From positions 2,356,001-2,420,000 of the forward strand of contig NZ_OZ075108.1 of NCBI RefSeq assembly GCF_964186625.1: a DNA stretch of 64,000 bases, written 5' to 3'. Below are positions 37,392 to 46,819 of the stretch, piece after piece. This DNA comes from Asticcacaulis sp. MM231 (GTDB lineage Bacteria > Pseudomonadota > Alphaproteobacteria > Caulobacterales > Caulobacteraceae). The notes below the pieces were generated by a model. The model ran no database searches and had not been told where the DNA came from. It was given only the letters and a program-made list of their open reading frames with translations. Positions within the stretch are counted from its first letter, which is position 1; the number at the start of each line of letters is the position of its first letter. The position numbers were made by a program, and so were the translations under genes.

Positions 37392-37974
37392 GAAACGCCC
37401 GTTACCATCCCTTGAAGACTTGCTTCGCATCCTGCGCACGACTTACACCAAGCGTATGCCCAAGGCACCGCCGCCGGTAAAGAAGCAGGTTCAGCCCCTG
37501 CTGAAAAGCCTGCAAACGCGCTTTGAACAGATGGATGATGGCACCGGCAAGCTGAAAAACCGCTGGACCGAGATTGTCGGCGAGTTTTTGAGCAAGCTGT
37601 GCGAGCCGGTGCGCATCATCAAGGGCCGGGCCGCCTCCAACAAACTCGGTGCCGGCCCGGCAACCGGTGGCGCCCTGGAACTGCGCGTCGCCAATTCCAC
37701 CCACGCCACCTTGATCCTGCATCACGCCCCCACCCTGATCGATCGTATCAACCTGTTCCTAGGCAGCAAGACGGTCGAGCGACTGCGCATTATTCAGGGG
37801 CCGCTGGCCGTCCATAGCAAGGCCCCGCCGATCGCCCGCCCAAAACCGCTCAGCGCTCAGCAAGAACTTGGGCTTCAGCAGTCCCTTAGCGATGTCGAGG
37901 ATGAAAAGGTGCGCAAGTCCTTGCTGCTGCTTGGCCGATCGATCCTGAAACGTCACAATATGAAGACGCCGTAA
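37390..37974 (+). CDS. DUF721 / DciA-family protein
   Basis: A 194-residue protein with the DUF721 core (LKNRWTEIVGEFLSKLCEPVRIIKGR ... LELRVANSTHATLILHHAPTLIDRINLFLG). DciA members load or operate the replicative helicase DnaB in bacteria lacking DnaC. Consistent with that, the gene lies in a maintenance neighbourhood (mutY, smc). Its ATG (37390-37392) shares bases with the divergent mutY start. Confidence 0.82.
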   Translation: MKRPLPSLEDLLRILRTTYTKRMPKAPPPVKKQVQPLLKSLQTRFEQMDDGTGKLKNRWTEIVGEFLSKLCEPVRIIKGRAASNKLGAGPATGGALELRVANSTHATLILHHAPTLIDRINLFLGSKTVERLRIIQGPLAVHSKAPPIARPKPLSAQQELGLQQSLSDVEDEKVRKSLLLLGRSILKRHNMKTP

Positions 37975-38101
37975 GGCCATAAAACGTCTATAATTGGCAA
38001 AAAATGCGATGCCATATTTACAGCGCAATCGAACGCTTTAAAAAGGCGACACACGCGACTCCTGACAGGAGCGCCTTTGTCATTATAAGTCGGGGTTCAT
38101 T

Positions 38102-38752
38102 ATGCATATTCTTTCCGGTAAGACCCGTCGCGGCCTTCTGACCGCCGCCGCTTTAGGCCTGGCCCTGGTCGCCACCGGCTGCAGCAAGGGCGGCTCGAAG
38201 ACCGAGGTCGCACCCGATGAAATGTCGATGGGTTCCGCCACCGCGCCGATCACCCTGATCGAATACGCCTCCGTCGCCTGCCCGATCTGCGCGCATGTCA
38301 ATGAAACGGTCATGCCGGAATTGCGCACCAAATATATCGACAAAGGCCTCGTGCGTTATGTCTATCGCCCGATGATGACCGGCGCCCCCACCGTGGCCGC
38401 CGCTGGCCACCTACTGGCCGAATGCGCCGGCAAGGACAAGTATTTCAAGGTTATCGACGCCGTCATGGCCGGCCAGAAGCAGATGTACGTCACCGGCGAG
38501 AACGATCAGAACGCGCGCCCGGTCCTGCTCGGCATCGCGCAATCGCTCGGCATGTCGGAAGCCGACTTCAACAAGTGCATTACCGATCAGGCGGCCTTGA
38601 AGCGTCTGAGCGACCTCAATGAAAAATACATGTCCAAGGACGGCATCAACGCGACGCCGACCTTTATCGTCAACGGCAAGGAAATGAAGCTGAAGAACGG
38701 CGACATCAGCGACTTCGACGCCGCTTTCAAGCCCCTGCTGGCCGGCAAGTAA
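38102..38752 (+). CDS. DsbA-like thioredoxin-fold lipoprotein, copy 1
   Basis: 216 residues. Lipoprotein signal with Cys27 (lipobox ATGC); active-site CPIC at 60-63 in LIEYASVACPIC; cis-Pro region NATPTFIVNG. A second Cys pair is conserved among the three tandem copies (LLAECAGKDKYF and NKCITD). Predicted periplasmic thiol oxidoreductase of the DSBA/DsbG-like Thioredoxin_4 group, anchored to the membrane. Whether it oxidises or isomerises disulfides is not clear. Confidence 0.88.
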   Translation: MHILSGKTRRGLLTAAALGLALVATGCSKGGSKTEVAPDEMSMGSATAPITLIEYASVACPICAHVNETVMPELRTKYIDKGLVRYVYRPMMTGAPTVAAAGHLLAECAGKDKYFKVIDAVMAGQKQMYVTGENDQNARPVLLGIAQSLGMSEADFNKCITDQAALKRLSDLNEKYMSKDGINATPTFIVNGKEMKLKNGDISDFDAAFKPLLAGK

Positions 38753-38782
38753 GCCGTCATTTTCCCCTTACAGAGATACAAT

Positions 38783-39424
38783 ATGCAAACCCTGCTTCAT
38801 AAAGTGCTTAAGGCTACCGGCGTCGCCGCCCTGATGGGCGCCGGCCTGCTGCTCGCAAGCTGCGGTGACAAGATCGCGCCGGTCGGCGATGGCGATATGA
38901 GCTTAGGTCCGGACAACGCCAAGGTCACGCTGATCGAATACGCCTCGGTGACCTGCGCCCACTGCGCCGAGTTCAACAAGGACGTCATGCCCGAACTGAT
39001 GGCCAAGTACGTCACGCCCGGCAAGATCCGTTACGTTTACCGCGAGTTCCTGACCGAGCCGCGCGATGTTTCGGCCGCCGGCATCCTGCTGGCGCGCTGC
39101 TCCGGCAAGGCCAACTACTTCAAGGTCAATGACGCCCTCATGAAGGCGCAGGGCGAGATGTTCGGCGACGGCACCACCGCCAACGCCTTGCCGGTCATGC
39201 TGCGTATCGCCAAGTCGGTCGGCATTGATGAGAAGAGCTTCAACAAGTGCATCACCGATCCGCAAGGCCTGCTGCGCATCCAGGACAATGTCGACAAGTA
39301 CGCCAAAGAAAACGACGTCATCGGCACACCGACCTTCTTCATCAATGGCAAGAAGTTCGAGCGCAAGACCGGCACGATCGCCGATTTCGACGAGGCCTTC
39401 GCGCCGCTGCTGGCAGGTAAGTAA
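38783..39424 (+). CDS. DsbA-like thioredoxin-fold lipoprotein, copy 2
   Basis: 213 residues, lipobox ASC with Cys27, active site CAHC at 58-61 (ASVTCAHC), cis-Pro region IGTPTFFING, additional Cys in LLARCSGKANYF and NKCITDP. The dipeptide between the active cysteines (AH) differs from copy 1 (PI) and copy 3 (PA), so redox potential probably differs. 30 bases after copy 1. Confidence 0.88.
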   Translation: MQTLLHKVLKATGVAALMGAGLLLASCGDKIAPVGDGDMSLGPDNAKVTLIEYASVTCAHCAEFNKDVMPELMAKYVTPGKIRYVYREFLTEPRDVSAAGILLARCSGKANYFKVNDALMKAQGEMFGDGTTANALPVMLRIAKSVGIDEKSFNKCITDPQGLLRIQDNVDKYAKENDVIGTPTFFINGKKFERKTGTIADFDEAFAPLLAGK

Positions 39425-39426
39425 GC

Positions 39427-40047
39427 ATGAAAAAGCTGGGGATCGCGGTTATGGTTTTGGCTTTCGCGGCCGGCAACGTCATGGCGGCAGCGCCCGTCGC
39501 GGTGCCTGCTCTGGCCACCGTGACGCCGGCCGATCACGTGCTCGGCAACCCCAAGGCGCGCATCACCATCATTGAATACGGCTCCGTGGCCTGCCCGGCC
39601 TGCGCTCAGTTCAATGAAGCGGTCATGCCGCAACTCAAGGCGAAGTATATCGATACAGGCAAGGTGCGCTATGTCTTCCGCCCCATGCTGACCGGCGTCG
39701 GCACCATCGCCGTGGCCGGCACCCGTCTGGCCGAATGCGCCGGCAAGGACAAGTATTTCGCCGTCATCGACGCCATGATGCGCGGGCAGAAGGAATATTA
39801 CGCCTGGGGTGAGAGCAATATCATCGCTCGCCCGGTTCTGGCGAAAATCGCTCAATCCTTCGGTTTCGATGAGGCGGCTTTCAATGCCTGCGCCGGTGAC
39901 GCCAATGGCCTGCGCCAGTTGCAAAGCCAGCATACAGCGGCCCTAGATGCCGGCGTCCGCAGCACGCCGACCCTCTATGTCAACGGCAAGATACTTGAGC
40001 GCCACGAACTGGCCGATATCGAAGCCGCCATCGCCGCCGCGAAGTAA
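39427..40047 (+). CDS. DsbA-like thioredoxin-fold protein, copy 3 (soluble)
   Basis: 206 residues, starting 2 bases after copy 2's stop. A normal signal peptide (MKKLGIAVMVLAFAAGNVMA, cleavage near 20-22) without a lipobox, so periplasmic soluble. Active site CPAC at 56-59; additional Cys in LAECAGKDKYF and NACAGD; cis-Pro region RSTPTLYVNG. The three copies share their extra cysteine pair. Confidence 0.88.
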   Translation: MKKLGIAVMVLAFAAGNVMAAAPVAVPALATVTPADHVLGNPKARITIIEYGSVACPACAQFNEAVMPQLKAKYIDTGKVRYVFRPMLTGVGTIAVAGTRLAECAGKDKYFAVIDAMMRGQKEYYAWGESNIIARPVLAKIAQSFGFDEAAFNACAGDANGLRQLQSQHTAALDAGVRSTPTLYVNGKILERHELADIEAAIAAAK

Positions 40048-40160
40048 GCTCATCCACAGGAATTAACCCTGTTCCGCCCCAAAGTATCTTGACGCCCGCC
40101 TTCAGGCTATGAAGGTGGAAGAATTGTTCATGCGCGCCAAAAAGGCGAATTGGGTCACCC

Positions 40161-43100
40161 TTGCAGTTTCAGAAGATCAAGCTTTCGGGATTCAAGTCCT
40201 TCGTCGATGCGACCGAGTTTCGCATCGATCCGGGCCTGACGGGCATAGTCGGTCCGAACGGCTGCGGCAAGTCGAACCTGCTGGAAGCTTTGCGCTGGGT
40301 GATGGGCGCCACCTCCGCCAAGGCCATGCGCGGCTCCGGCATGGACGATGTGATCTTCGCCGGCTCGGATAAGCGCCCGTCGCGCAACTGGGCCGAAGTG
40401 ACGCTCACTATCGATAATGCTGATCGCCTGGCGCCGCAGCCCTTTACCGATCAGCCTGTGCTTGATGTCGCCCGCCGCATCGACCGTGGCGCGGGGTCTT
40501 CGTACAAGATCAACGGCAAGGAAGTGCGCGCCCGCGATGTGCAGCTTCTGTTTGCTGATGCCTCGACCGGCGCCAATTCGCCAGCCCTCGTCCGTCAGGG
40601 GCAGATTTCCGAACTGATTGCCGCCAAGCCGCAAAATCGCCGGCGCGTGCTCGAAGAAGCCGGTGGCGTATCCGGCCTGCACACCCGCCGTCACGAAGCC
40701 GAACTGCGCCTGACCGCGGCCGAATCGAACCTGTCGCGCCTTGACGATATCGCCCGCGAACTCAACTCGGCCCTCTCGCGCCTAAAGCGCGAGGCCCGTC
40801 AGGCTGACAAGTACAAGAAGATTTCCGCCGAAATCCGCGCCCTGCAGAAAGCCATTCTACATGCCAAGTGGCTGGAAGTGCGCGCCCTGCTCGAAGGTGC
40901 GGTCAGCGACATGCAGGACCAGAGCCTGCGCGTCGAGGCCACCGCCCGCGCCGCTGCCGTGGCGCAAACCGTGGCGCTGAAAGCCGCCGAGAGCATCCAG
41001 CCTTTGCGCGAAGAAGAGGCTGTGGCCGCCACGGTCATGCACCGTCTCAATATCGAGAAAGAGCGTCTCGACCTTGAGGAAAAGCAGGTCGCCAGCGAGA
41101 TCGAGCGCCTGAAGGCGGATATCGCCCGTCTGCGCAGTGATTTCCAGCGTGAGATCGACCTGTCGTCGGATGGCTCGGTGCAGGTCGAGCGCCTGCAATC
41201 GGGTCTGACGCGGGTGCAGGAGGAAATCGCCAGCGCTCCGTCGCGTGAACCGGAATTGAAACGCGCCGTTGAGGACGCCGAAGCCGAACGCGTCAATGCC
41301 GATCAGGCGATTGAAGCGATCGCCGCCGAGCAGGCGGCTCAGATCGAGCGTCAGCGGCTGGAAGCGTCGCGCCTCGGCGAGGCCAAGTCGCGTTTCGACC
41401 GCCTGAGCCAGCAGTTGCTGTCCGAGCAGAATGACCGCAAGGCCTTGGGCACCTTCGATTACAGCGCGCTCGATGGCCTGAAAACGCAGGCCACGGCGGC
41501 GCAAAGCGATCTCGACGTCGCCCGCAAGGTGGCCGAGGAACTGGAAACGGCGCGCCCTGCCCTCGCCAACACCGAAGCTCAGGCGCGCAAGGCCATGCGC
41601 GAGATCGAGGACCAGCTTGGCCGCCTGACCGCCGAGGCGCGCGGCCTGTCGCAGATCCTGACCAGCGTGCGCAAGGACGGAGCGCCCGTTCTGGATGCCG
41701 TGCGACCTGACAAGGGCTATGAACTGGCCCTGGCCGCGGCGCTCGGTGATGACCTCAATCTCAGCCTGTCGAAGAAAGACGTCCAGACAGCGCTGGCCTT
41801 CTGGAGCGACGATTTCGAAAGCAAGGCCAAGGCGATAGACATGGCCGCGCTCGGCGTGGCGCCATTGAGCCAGAATGTCCGCGCCCCGGCGGCGCTCAGT
41901 CTTCGCCTCTCCACCATCGGCGTGGTGTCGCGCGAAGATGGCGACCGCCTGCACAGCCAGTTACCCATCGGCGCACGTCTGGTCTCCCAGGAAGGCGATT
42001 TGTGGCGCTGGGATGGTCTGATCGTTCGCGCCAAGGCGCCGAAGCCGGCGGCTGTCCGTCTGGCTCAGCGCACCCGTCATGATGAACTCGAAAACGAGAT
42101 CGACGCTCTCAAGCCGAAGATGGCCGGGGCGAAAGACACGCAAGCCGCAGCCGCCGAAGCCCAGCGCGGCCATGAAGACCATTTGCGCACTGCGCGCAAC
42201 CGCCTGCCTGATCTGGAGCGCAACGCGCGCAACCGCCAGAACGATCTGGAAACGCGCCTGCGTGCCCAAACGCAGTTCGAGGCCCGGCTGGAGGCGCTCG
42301 ACGCCACCCTCGCCCGCCTGACCAGTGAACACGGCGAGGCGAAGGCGGCCTATGAAACCGTGCTGGCCAGCCAGTCCGGCGCGCTTGATAATGAAGGCAT
42401 GAAGGCGCGCCTCAATGACGCCCGTGCCCTGGCCGATACCCACCGTCAGGCCGTCATGCGCGCCCGCGCCGACCTCGATCAGGATGCTCGCGACCGTCAG
42501 GCGCGCGAAGGCCGCGAACGCACTCTGACGCGCGAACTTACCGAGTGGTCGCGCCGCACGCAGGATTCGGCCGCCCGTCTGGTCAAGCTGGAAAAGGATC
42601 AGGAAACCGCGCGTGTCGCGCTGGAAAACGCCCAGTCGGCGCCGCGTGAGTTTGAGAGCAAACGCATCACGCTGGTCAATTCGCTGCAGACCGCTGAAAA
42701 GCGCCTCAGCGAAGCGCGTGACAAGCTCAATACCGCCGAGGCTGAACGCAGGGACGCCGATATCGATGTGCGCGGCCGCGAACAGGAAGCCTCCGCCGCT
42801 CGTGAAGAACGCGCCGGCGCGCAGGCCCGTCTGGAGGCCATCCAGAACAAGGCCGCTGAGATTGAGGCCGTCATCCTCGATCAAACGCAAGGCACGCCGG
42901 ACGAACTCGGCAAGCGCCTCAAGGAAGAAGCCATCGCCACCCCGACCGATGCCTCCGGCGCGGAATCCCTGCTCTCCGGCCTTGAACGCGAACGCGATCA
43001 GCTCGGCGCCGTCAATCTGCGCGCCGAAGAAGAAGCCACCGAATACGAAGGCCGCCTCGATACGCTCAGCCGTGAACGTGCCGACCTGACCACGGCCATC

Positions 43101-43634
43101 GCCAAGCTGCGCGACGGCATCGACGAACTCAATGCCGAAGGCCGCGAACGCCTACTGGCCGCCTTCGAGATCATCAACGAACACTTCAAGACCCTGTTCG
43201 TCTCGCTGTTCGATGGCGGCTCTGCCGAGTTGCGCCTGGTCGAATCGGACGATCCACTCGAAGCCGGTCTGGAAATCTTCGCGTGCCCACCGGGTAAGCG
43301 TCTCTCCACCATGAGCCTGATGTCGGGCGGTGAGCAGGCCCTGACGGCCACGGCGCTGATCTTCGGCGTCTTCCTCGCCAATCCGGCACCGGTCTGCGTG
43401 CTCGACGAAGTCGACGCCCCACTCGATGACGCCAATGTCGATCGTTATTGTCGCCTGCTGGCCGAGATGCGCGAACGCACCAAGACGCGCTTCATCACCA
43501 TCACCCACAATCCGGTCACCATGTCGCGCATGGACCGTCTGTTCGGCGTCACCATGTCCGAACGCGGCGTGTCGCAACTGGTCAGCGTCGATCTGTCGCA
43601 GGCGGAAGCTTTGGTCGCGGAACATGTGGTGTAA
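40161..43634 (+). CDS. smc: Chromosome segregation protein SMC
   Basis: Condensin ATPase for chromosome organisation. 1157 residues, start TTG 40161. Walker A GPNGCGKS (31-38), long coiled coils (about 170-500 and 660-990), a hinge (about 515-640, with DLNLSLSKKDVQTALAFW), the C-terminal signature LMSGGEQALTATALIFG, and Walker B VCVLDEVDAPLDDANV. Full length and typical of alphaproteobacteria. Confidence 0.96.
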   Translation: MQFQKIKLSGFKSFVDATEFRIDPGLTGIVGPNGCGKSNLLEALRWVMGATSAKAMRGSGMDDVIFAGSDKRPSRNWAEVTLTIDNADRLAPQPFTDQPVLDVARRIDRGAGSSYKINGKEVRARDVQLLFADASTGANSPALVRQGQISELIAAKPQNRRRVLEEAGGVSGLHTRRHEAELRLTAAESNLSRLDDIARELNSALSRLKREARQADKYKKISAEIRALQKAILHAKWLEVRALLEGAVSDMQDQSLRVEATARAAAVAQTVALKAAESIQPLREEEAVAATVMHRLNIEKERLDLEEKQVASEIERLKADIARLRSDFQREIDLSSDGSVQVERLQSGLTRVQEEIASAPSREPELKRAVEDAEAERVNADQAIEAIAAEQAAQIERQRLEASRLGEAKSRFDRLSQQLLSEQNDRKALGTFDYSALDGLKTQATAAQSDLDVARKVAEELETARPALANTEAQARKAMREIEDQLGRLTAEARGLSQILTSVRKDGAPVLDAVRPDKGYELALAAALGDDLNLSLSKKDVQTALAFWSDDFESKAKAIDMAALGVAPLSQNVRAPAALSLRLSTIGVVSREDGDRLHSQLPIGARLVSQEGDLWRWDGLIVRAKAPKPAAVRLAQRTRHDELENEIDALKPKMAGAKDTQAAAAEAQRGHEDHLRTARNRLPDLERNARNRQNDLETRLRAQTQFEARLEALDATLARLTSEHGEAKAAYETVLASQSGALDNEGMKARLNDARALADTHRQAVMRARADLDQDARDRQAREGRERTLTRELTEWSRRTQDSAARLVKLEKDQETARVALENAQSAPREFESKRITLVNSLQTAEKRLSEARDKLNTAEAERRDADIDVRGREQEASAAREERAGAQARLEAIQNKAAEIEAVILDQTQGTPDELGKRLKEEAIATPTDASGAESLLSGLERERDQLGAVNLRAEEEATEYEGRLDTLSRERADLTTAIAKLRDGIDELNAEGRERLLAAFEIINEHFKTLFVSLFDGGSAELRLVESDDPLEAGLEIFACPPGKRLSTMSLMSGGEQALTATALIFGVFLANPAPVCVLDEVDAPLDDANVDRYCRLLAEMRERTKTRFITITHNPVTMSRMDRLFGVTMSERGVSQLVSVDLSQAEALVAEHVV

Positions 43635-43755
43635 GAAAAACGCCGACGGTGGGGCGACCTAAGGCTTCCTCATTTTTATCAAGGCGAATAGACGCGCAAA
43701 CGTGCGCTGCGCGCGGTCGTACTTGCCAAATGTCACGAAGACATTTGGAAGGAGT
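43635..43755 (+). repeat. Intergenic with dispersed repeat copy B (43692-43748)
   Basis: Core ACGCGCAAACGTGCGC begins at 43692, followed by a perfect 9-bp hairpin CCAAATGTC-acgaa-GACATTTGG (43726-43748). Same arrangement as copy A (core then hairpin), although the hairpin sequence differs. Confidence 0.65.
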
Positions 43756-43999
43756 TTAAGGAAACACCGGACTTAGCATTTCAAAGTATGTGGCGCGCCA
43801 TCCCACTTTACCTCGTAACGGAACGCTATAGTTAAGCAGGATAATCTTGCCTGACGCAGGAAATTCTTCGAGTTGCCACACCTGACAGCGCTGTTTCCCA
43901 TTTATTTTCAAACAACTCCGATTTGTGCCGCGCAATTGCTTGACCTTTGGGAGTCTCTTGAGTAGGTTCCGCGCCGTTCGGAGCCGGATTAACACTCAT
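43756..43999 (-). CDS. Small hypothetical protein, frameshifted
   Basis: ATG 43999, preceded by a GGCGGA-type ribosome site, reads MSVNPAPNGAEPTQETPKG...HKSELFENKWE. The frame then drifts to an out-of-register stop. Removing one base of the TTT at 43894-43896 continues it as QRCQVWQLEEFPASGK...LNYSVPLRGKVGWRATYFEM and stops at 43756. The rejoined product is about 79 residues. No known family. Its reality rests on the natural look of both halves and the same type of one-base error seen elsewhere. Confidence 0.45.
43940..43968 (+). promoter_or_regulatory. Possible sigma-70-type promoter of the atp operon with a GANTC site
   Basis: TTGACC (43940-43945), 17-base spacer, TAGGTT (43963-43968). A GAGTC (GANTC) site at 43951-43955 lies in the spacer. 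Weak -10; inference only. Confidence 0.3.
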
Positions 44000-44025
44000 G
44001 TTATTCCGCCTGCCAGGTGCTGAAC

Positions 44026-44325
44026 GTGACAGATGAACCACCCGATACGTCCTCGGATCAAGATGAACTGAAGGACCTCGACAAGCGGCTGAAGGCGATC
44101 GAAGCGCGCAAGCGCAAGACGCAGGATCACAGCGGTGAAGTCGGCGCCAACAAGGGCTATCAGGCTCTGGGCGAGTTACTGGGAGGCATACTGGGCGGTT
44201 TGGGGCTCGGCTGGCTCAGTGATGAATATCTTCACACGCGACCGTGGGGAATCATCATAGGTGGCATTCTGGGTATGATTGTGGCGGTCTATGCGGTCGT
44301 TAAATCAAGCCAGGACAAAGACTAA
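44026..44325 (+). CDS. atpI: ATP synthase protein I
   Basis: About 99 residues, AtpI/AtpI-like: a charged N-terminus, then two membrane helices (LGELLGGILGGLGLGWLSD and PWGIIIGGILGMIVAVYAVV). GTG 44026 is preferred because AGG at 44015-44017 is correctly spaced for it; GTG 44017 would overlap the ribosome site. AtpI is a small accessory factor (c-ring assembly or Mg uptake in other bacteria). First gene of the F0 operon. Confidence 0.85.
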   Translation: MTDEPPDTSSDQDELKDLDKRLKAIEARKRKTQDHSGEVGANKGYQALGELLGGILGGLGLGWLSDEYLHTRPWGIIIGGILGMIVAVYAVVKSSQDKD

Positions 44326-44369
44326 TATGCTCCGCCGGAGCTGACATTGACGAAGAGGTTTTAAGGCTT

Positions 44370-45131
44370 ATGGCCGATCCGTTACACCAGTTTAAGATTG
44401 AGACCGTCGTTGCAGGCCCCGTCTTCCAAGTCGGCGGAGTCCATGTCGATCTCTCACTGACCAATTCGGTGCTGGCCATGCTGATCGCCGTCGGCCTGAC
44501 CGTGCTGTTCTTCGCCCTGACTACCGCCCGCGCCAGCATCATTCCGGGCCGCGGACAGGTGATGGCGGAGGGCATTTTCGGCCTGATCGACGATCTGACC
44601 GAATCCATCATCGGCCACGACGGTAAGAAATTCCTGCCCTATGTCCTTACGCTGTTCTTGTTCATCCTGAGCTGTAACCTCGTCGGCATGTTCACCTATT
44701 TCACGGCCACCTCGCAGGTCGCCGTCACCCTGACGCTCGCCGCCATGACGATTATCCTGGTTTTGGCCGTTGGCTTCATCCGCAATGGCCTTGGCTTCTT
44801 CAAGATGTTCGTGCCGTCCGGCGTGCCTTGGTACATTCTGCTGGTGCTGGTGCCAATCGAAGTCATCGCCTTTATCATGCGCCCGGTGACGCTTACACTG
44901 CGGTTGTTCGGCAACATGCTCGGCGGTCACATTGTCATGAAGGTCTTTGCCGGCTTTATCGTCACCGGCCTGACCCTCGGTGGCCTCGGTGTCGGCATCG
45001 GGCTCCTGTCGCTCTCCACCATCGTGGCGTTGACGACCCTCGAATTCCTGGTCGCTTACCTGCAAGCCTTCGTGTTCGCGGTTCTGACCTGCGTATATCT
45101 CAGTGACGTGGTCAATATCGGCCACCACTAA
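44370..45131 (+). CDS. atpB: F0 ATP synthase subunit a
   Basis: Proton-channel subunit, 253 residues, six hydrophobic segments. The essential Arg is in [19 protein letters not shown], and [20 protein letters not shown] closes the protein. N-terminal DPLHQFKIE is usual. Confidence 0.97.
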   Translation: MADPLHQFKIETVVAGPVFQVGGVHVDLSLTNSVLAMLIAVGLTVLFFALTTARASIIPGRGQVMAEGIFGLIDDLTESIIGHDGKKFLPYVLTLFLFILSCNLVGMFTYFTATSQVAVTLTLAAMTIILVLAVGFIRNGLGFFKMFVPSGVPWYILLVLVPIEVIAFIMRPVTLTLRLFGNMLGGHIVMKVFAGFIVTGLTLGGLGVGIGLLSLSTIVALTTLEFLVAYLQAFVFAVLTCVYLSDVVNIGHH

Positions 45132-45175
45132 GTTCTTTTTTCTCAGTCTCTAATCCATCAATCGGAGTTACCCCA

Positions 45176-45433
45176 ATGGACGCACAATCCGCAACCCTCA
45201 TCGCCGGCGGCCTTAAGTACATCGGCGCTGGCCTGGCCACGCTCGGCATGATCGGCGCCGGTATCGGCCTCGGCATCCTGTTCGGCAACTACTATGTCGG
45301 CGCCCTGCGCAACCCTTCGGCTGCCAAGACCCAGCAAACCAACCTCTTCATCGGCATGGCGCTGACCGAAGCCCTCGGCATCTTCGCCTTCGTTATCGCG
45401 CTGCTGATCCTCTTCGGCAACCCGCAACTCTAA
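45176..45433 (+). CDS. atpE: F0 ATP synthase subunit c
   Basis: 85 residues, helical hairpin. Glycine-rich helix 1 ([22 protein letters not shown]), polar loop ALRNPSA, and the proton-carrying Glu in [21 protein letters not shown]. Confidence 0.97.
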   Translation: MDAQSATLIAGGLKYIGAGLATLGMIGAGIGLGILFGNYYVGALRNPSAAKTQQTNLFIGMALTEALGIFAFVIALLILFGNPQL

Positions 45434-45498
45434 TATTGAAAAACTGCTTTCCGGCATGGGCTTCTCCATGCCGGACATAGGTTTCTCAAGGATAGAAT

Positions 45499-46167
45499 AT
45501 GACAGCCGCAACCTCACCAGAGGCCAATTTATCTGCTGACGACGCCTCCGGCGCTTCGTTTTCGGCTACGCCGAGCGTGACCACGGTTGCGTCTCTGGTG
45601 CCGCTGAACAACGCCGAAGCGCTCGCGCACGATGCCCATGCCACCACCGAAACGGTTGGCACGGAAGTGCATCATGCCGAGGAAGGTGGTCTGCCACAGT
45701 TGAATACCGATCACTGGGCCGGACAGATCGTCTGGCTCGTGGTTATCTTCGCGATCTTCTACCTGCTGATGGCGAAGGTGTTCACGCCCCGCCTGCGCAA
45801 TGTGATCAATACGCGCGGCTCCACCATCGCCGAAGACCTGGCCAACGCCCGCGCGAACCGCGACGAAGCCGAAGCCCAGGCCAAACAGGCCGCCGCCGAA
45901 ACCGCCGAAGCCCATACCGCCGCGCGCAAGCTGGCGGCCGAGGCCCTGGCGCGCTCCAACGCCGAAGTCGCAGCCGCTACGGCGGTTGAGGACGAGAAGC
46001 TGAACAAGCGTCTCGGTGAAGCTGAGGTGCGTATCCGCGGCCAGCGTGATGCAGCCATGGCTCATGTCAGTGACATTGCCTCGGAAACCGCTTCGCTCCT
46101 GGTCGAAAAGCTGACCGGCAAGGCGGCGACCGCCGCTGCGCTTAAAGCCGCTATCGGAAAGGTCTAG
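45499..46167 (+). CDS. F0 ATP synthase subunit b'
   Basis: 222 residues. A membrane helix (WAGQIVWLVVIFAIFYLLMAKVF, about 74-96) followed by the long coiled stalk (RNVINTRGSTIAEDLANARANRDEAEAQAKQAA). The N-terminal ~70 residues form an Ala/Thr-rich extension longer than usual for b'. Pairs with subunit b encoded next. Confidence 0.92.
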   Translation: MTAATSPEANLSADDASGASFSATPSVTTVASLVPLNNAEALAHDAHATTETVGTEVHHAEEGGLPQLNTDHWAGQIVWLVVIFAIFYLLMAKVFTPRLRNVINTRGSTIAEDLANARANRDEAEAQAKQAAAETAEAHTAARKLAAEALARSNAEVAAATAVEDEKLNKRLGEAEVRIRGQRDAAMAHVSDIASETASLLVEKLTGKAATAAALKAAIGKV

Positions 46168-46171
46168 GAAC

Positions 46172-46666
46172 ATGATGGAACAAATCGGAGAGCCGGAATT
46201 TTGGGTCCGCGCCGCCTTGGTCATCTTCTTCCTGATCCTGGTCGTGGCCAAGGTGCCCGGCAAGCTCTGGACCTCGCTTGGTGATACCGGCAAGGCCGTT
46301 CGCGCCGAACTCGATGAGGCCGTCCGCATCCGTCAGGAAGCGACCGACCTGCTCAACTCGATCAAGGCCCAGCGCCTGTCCGCTGAAGCCAAGGCCCGCG
46401 AGATCATCGCGTTCGCCGAGGAAGAGGCCGTCCGCATGGCCGCCGAAGCCCGCGCCAAGCTGGAAGACACGATCAAGCGCCGCGAAGCCCTCGCCGAACG
46501 CAAGATCGCTCAGGCCGAAGCCAACGCCACGGCGGACGTCAAATCGGCTGCGGCCGATCTGGCGGCGCAACTGGCCGAGCAGGTTCTGCTCGATCAGGTC
46601 GCCAAGGCCAAGACGGACATGCAGGTCGACAAGGCCATCGGTCAACTCGAAGGCCGCTTCAACTAG
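46172..46666 (+). CDS. atpF: F0 ATP synthase subunit b
   Basis: 164 residues, one N-terminal helix (FWVRAALVIFFLILVVAKVPG) and a coiled-coil stalk (LDEAVRIRQEATDLLNSIKAQRLSAEAKAREI). Begins 4 bases after the b' stop. Ends the F0 operon; F1 genes are not in this window. Confidence 0.95.
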   Translation: MMEQIGEPEFWVRAALVIFFLILVVAKVPGKLWTSLGDTGKAVRAELDEAVRIRQEATDLLNSIKAQRLSAEAKAREIIAFAEEEAVRMAAEARAKLEDTIKRREALAERKIAQAEANATADVKSAAADLAAQLAEQVLLDQVAKAKTDMQVDKAIGQLEGRFN

Positions 46667-46689
46667 GCAGGGACAGGTCCCTGCACCCA
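46667..46689 (+). repeat. Post-stop hairpin, copy 3 (after atpF)
   Basis: GCAGGGAC-ag-GTCCCTGC, perfect 8-bp stem starting at the base after the stop codon, followed by ACCCA. No U-tract. A true terminator lies further on. Confidence 0.65.
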
Positions 46690-46740
46690 TAACTCGACAA
46701 CGTTTGTTGAGAGGTTGGTGGGTTTGATTGTTACTATTAA

Positions 46741-46773
46741 AAGGTCCGGAGTTCGCGCTCCGGGCCTTTTTCT
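46741..46773 (+). terminator. Intrinsic terminator of the atp operon
   Basis: AGGTCCGGAG pairs with CTCCGGGCCT (one G-U) around TTCGCG, then TTTTC. Confidence 0.88.
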
Positions 46774-46819
46774 GTGTAGAGGCTTTTCTTACATCCCGCG
46801 CTCTGCTCATGATACAGCC

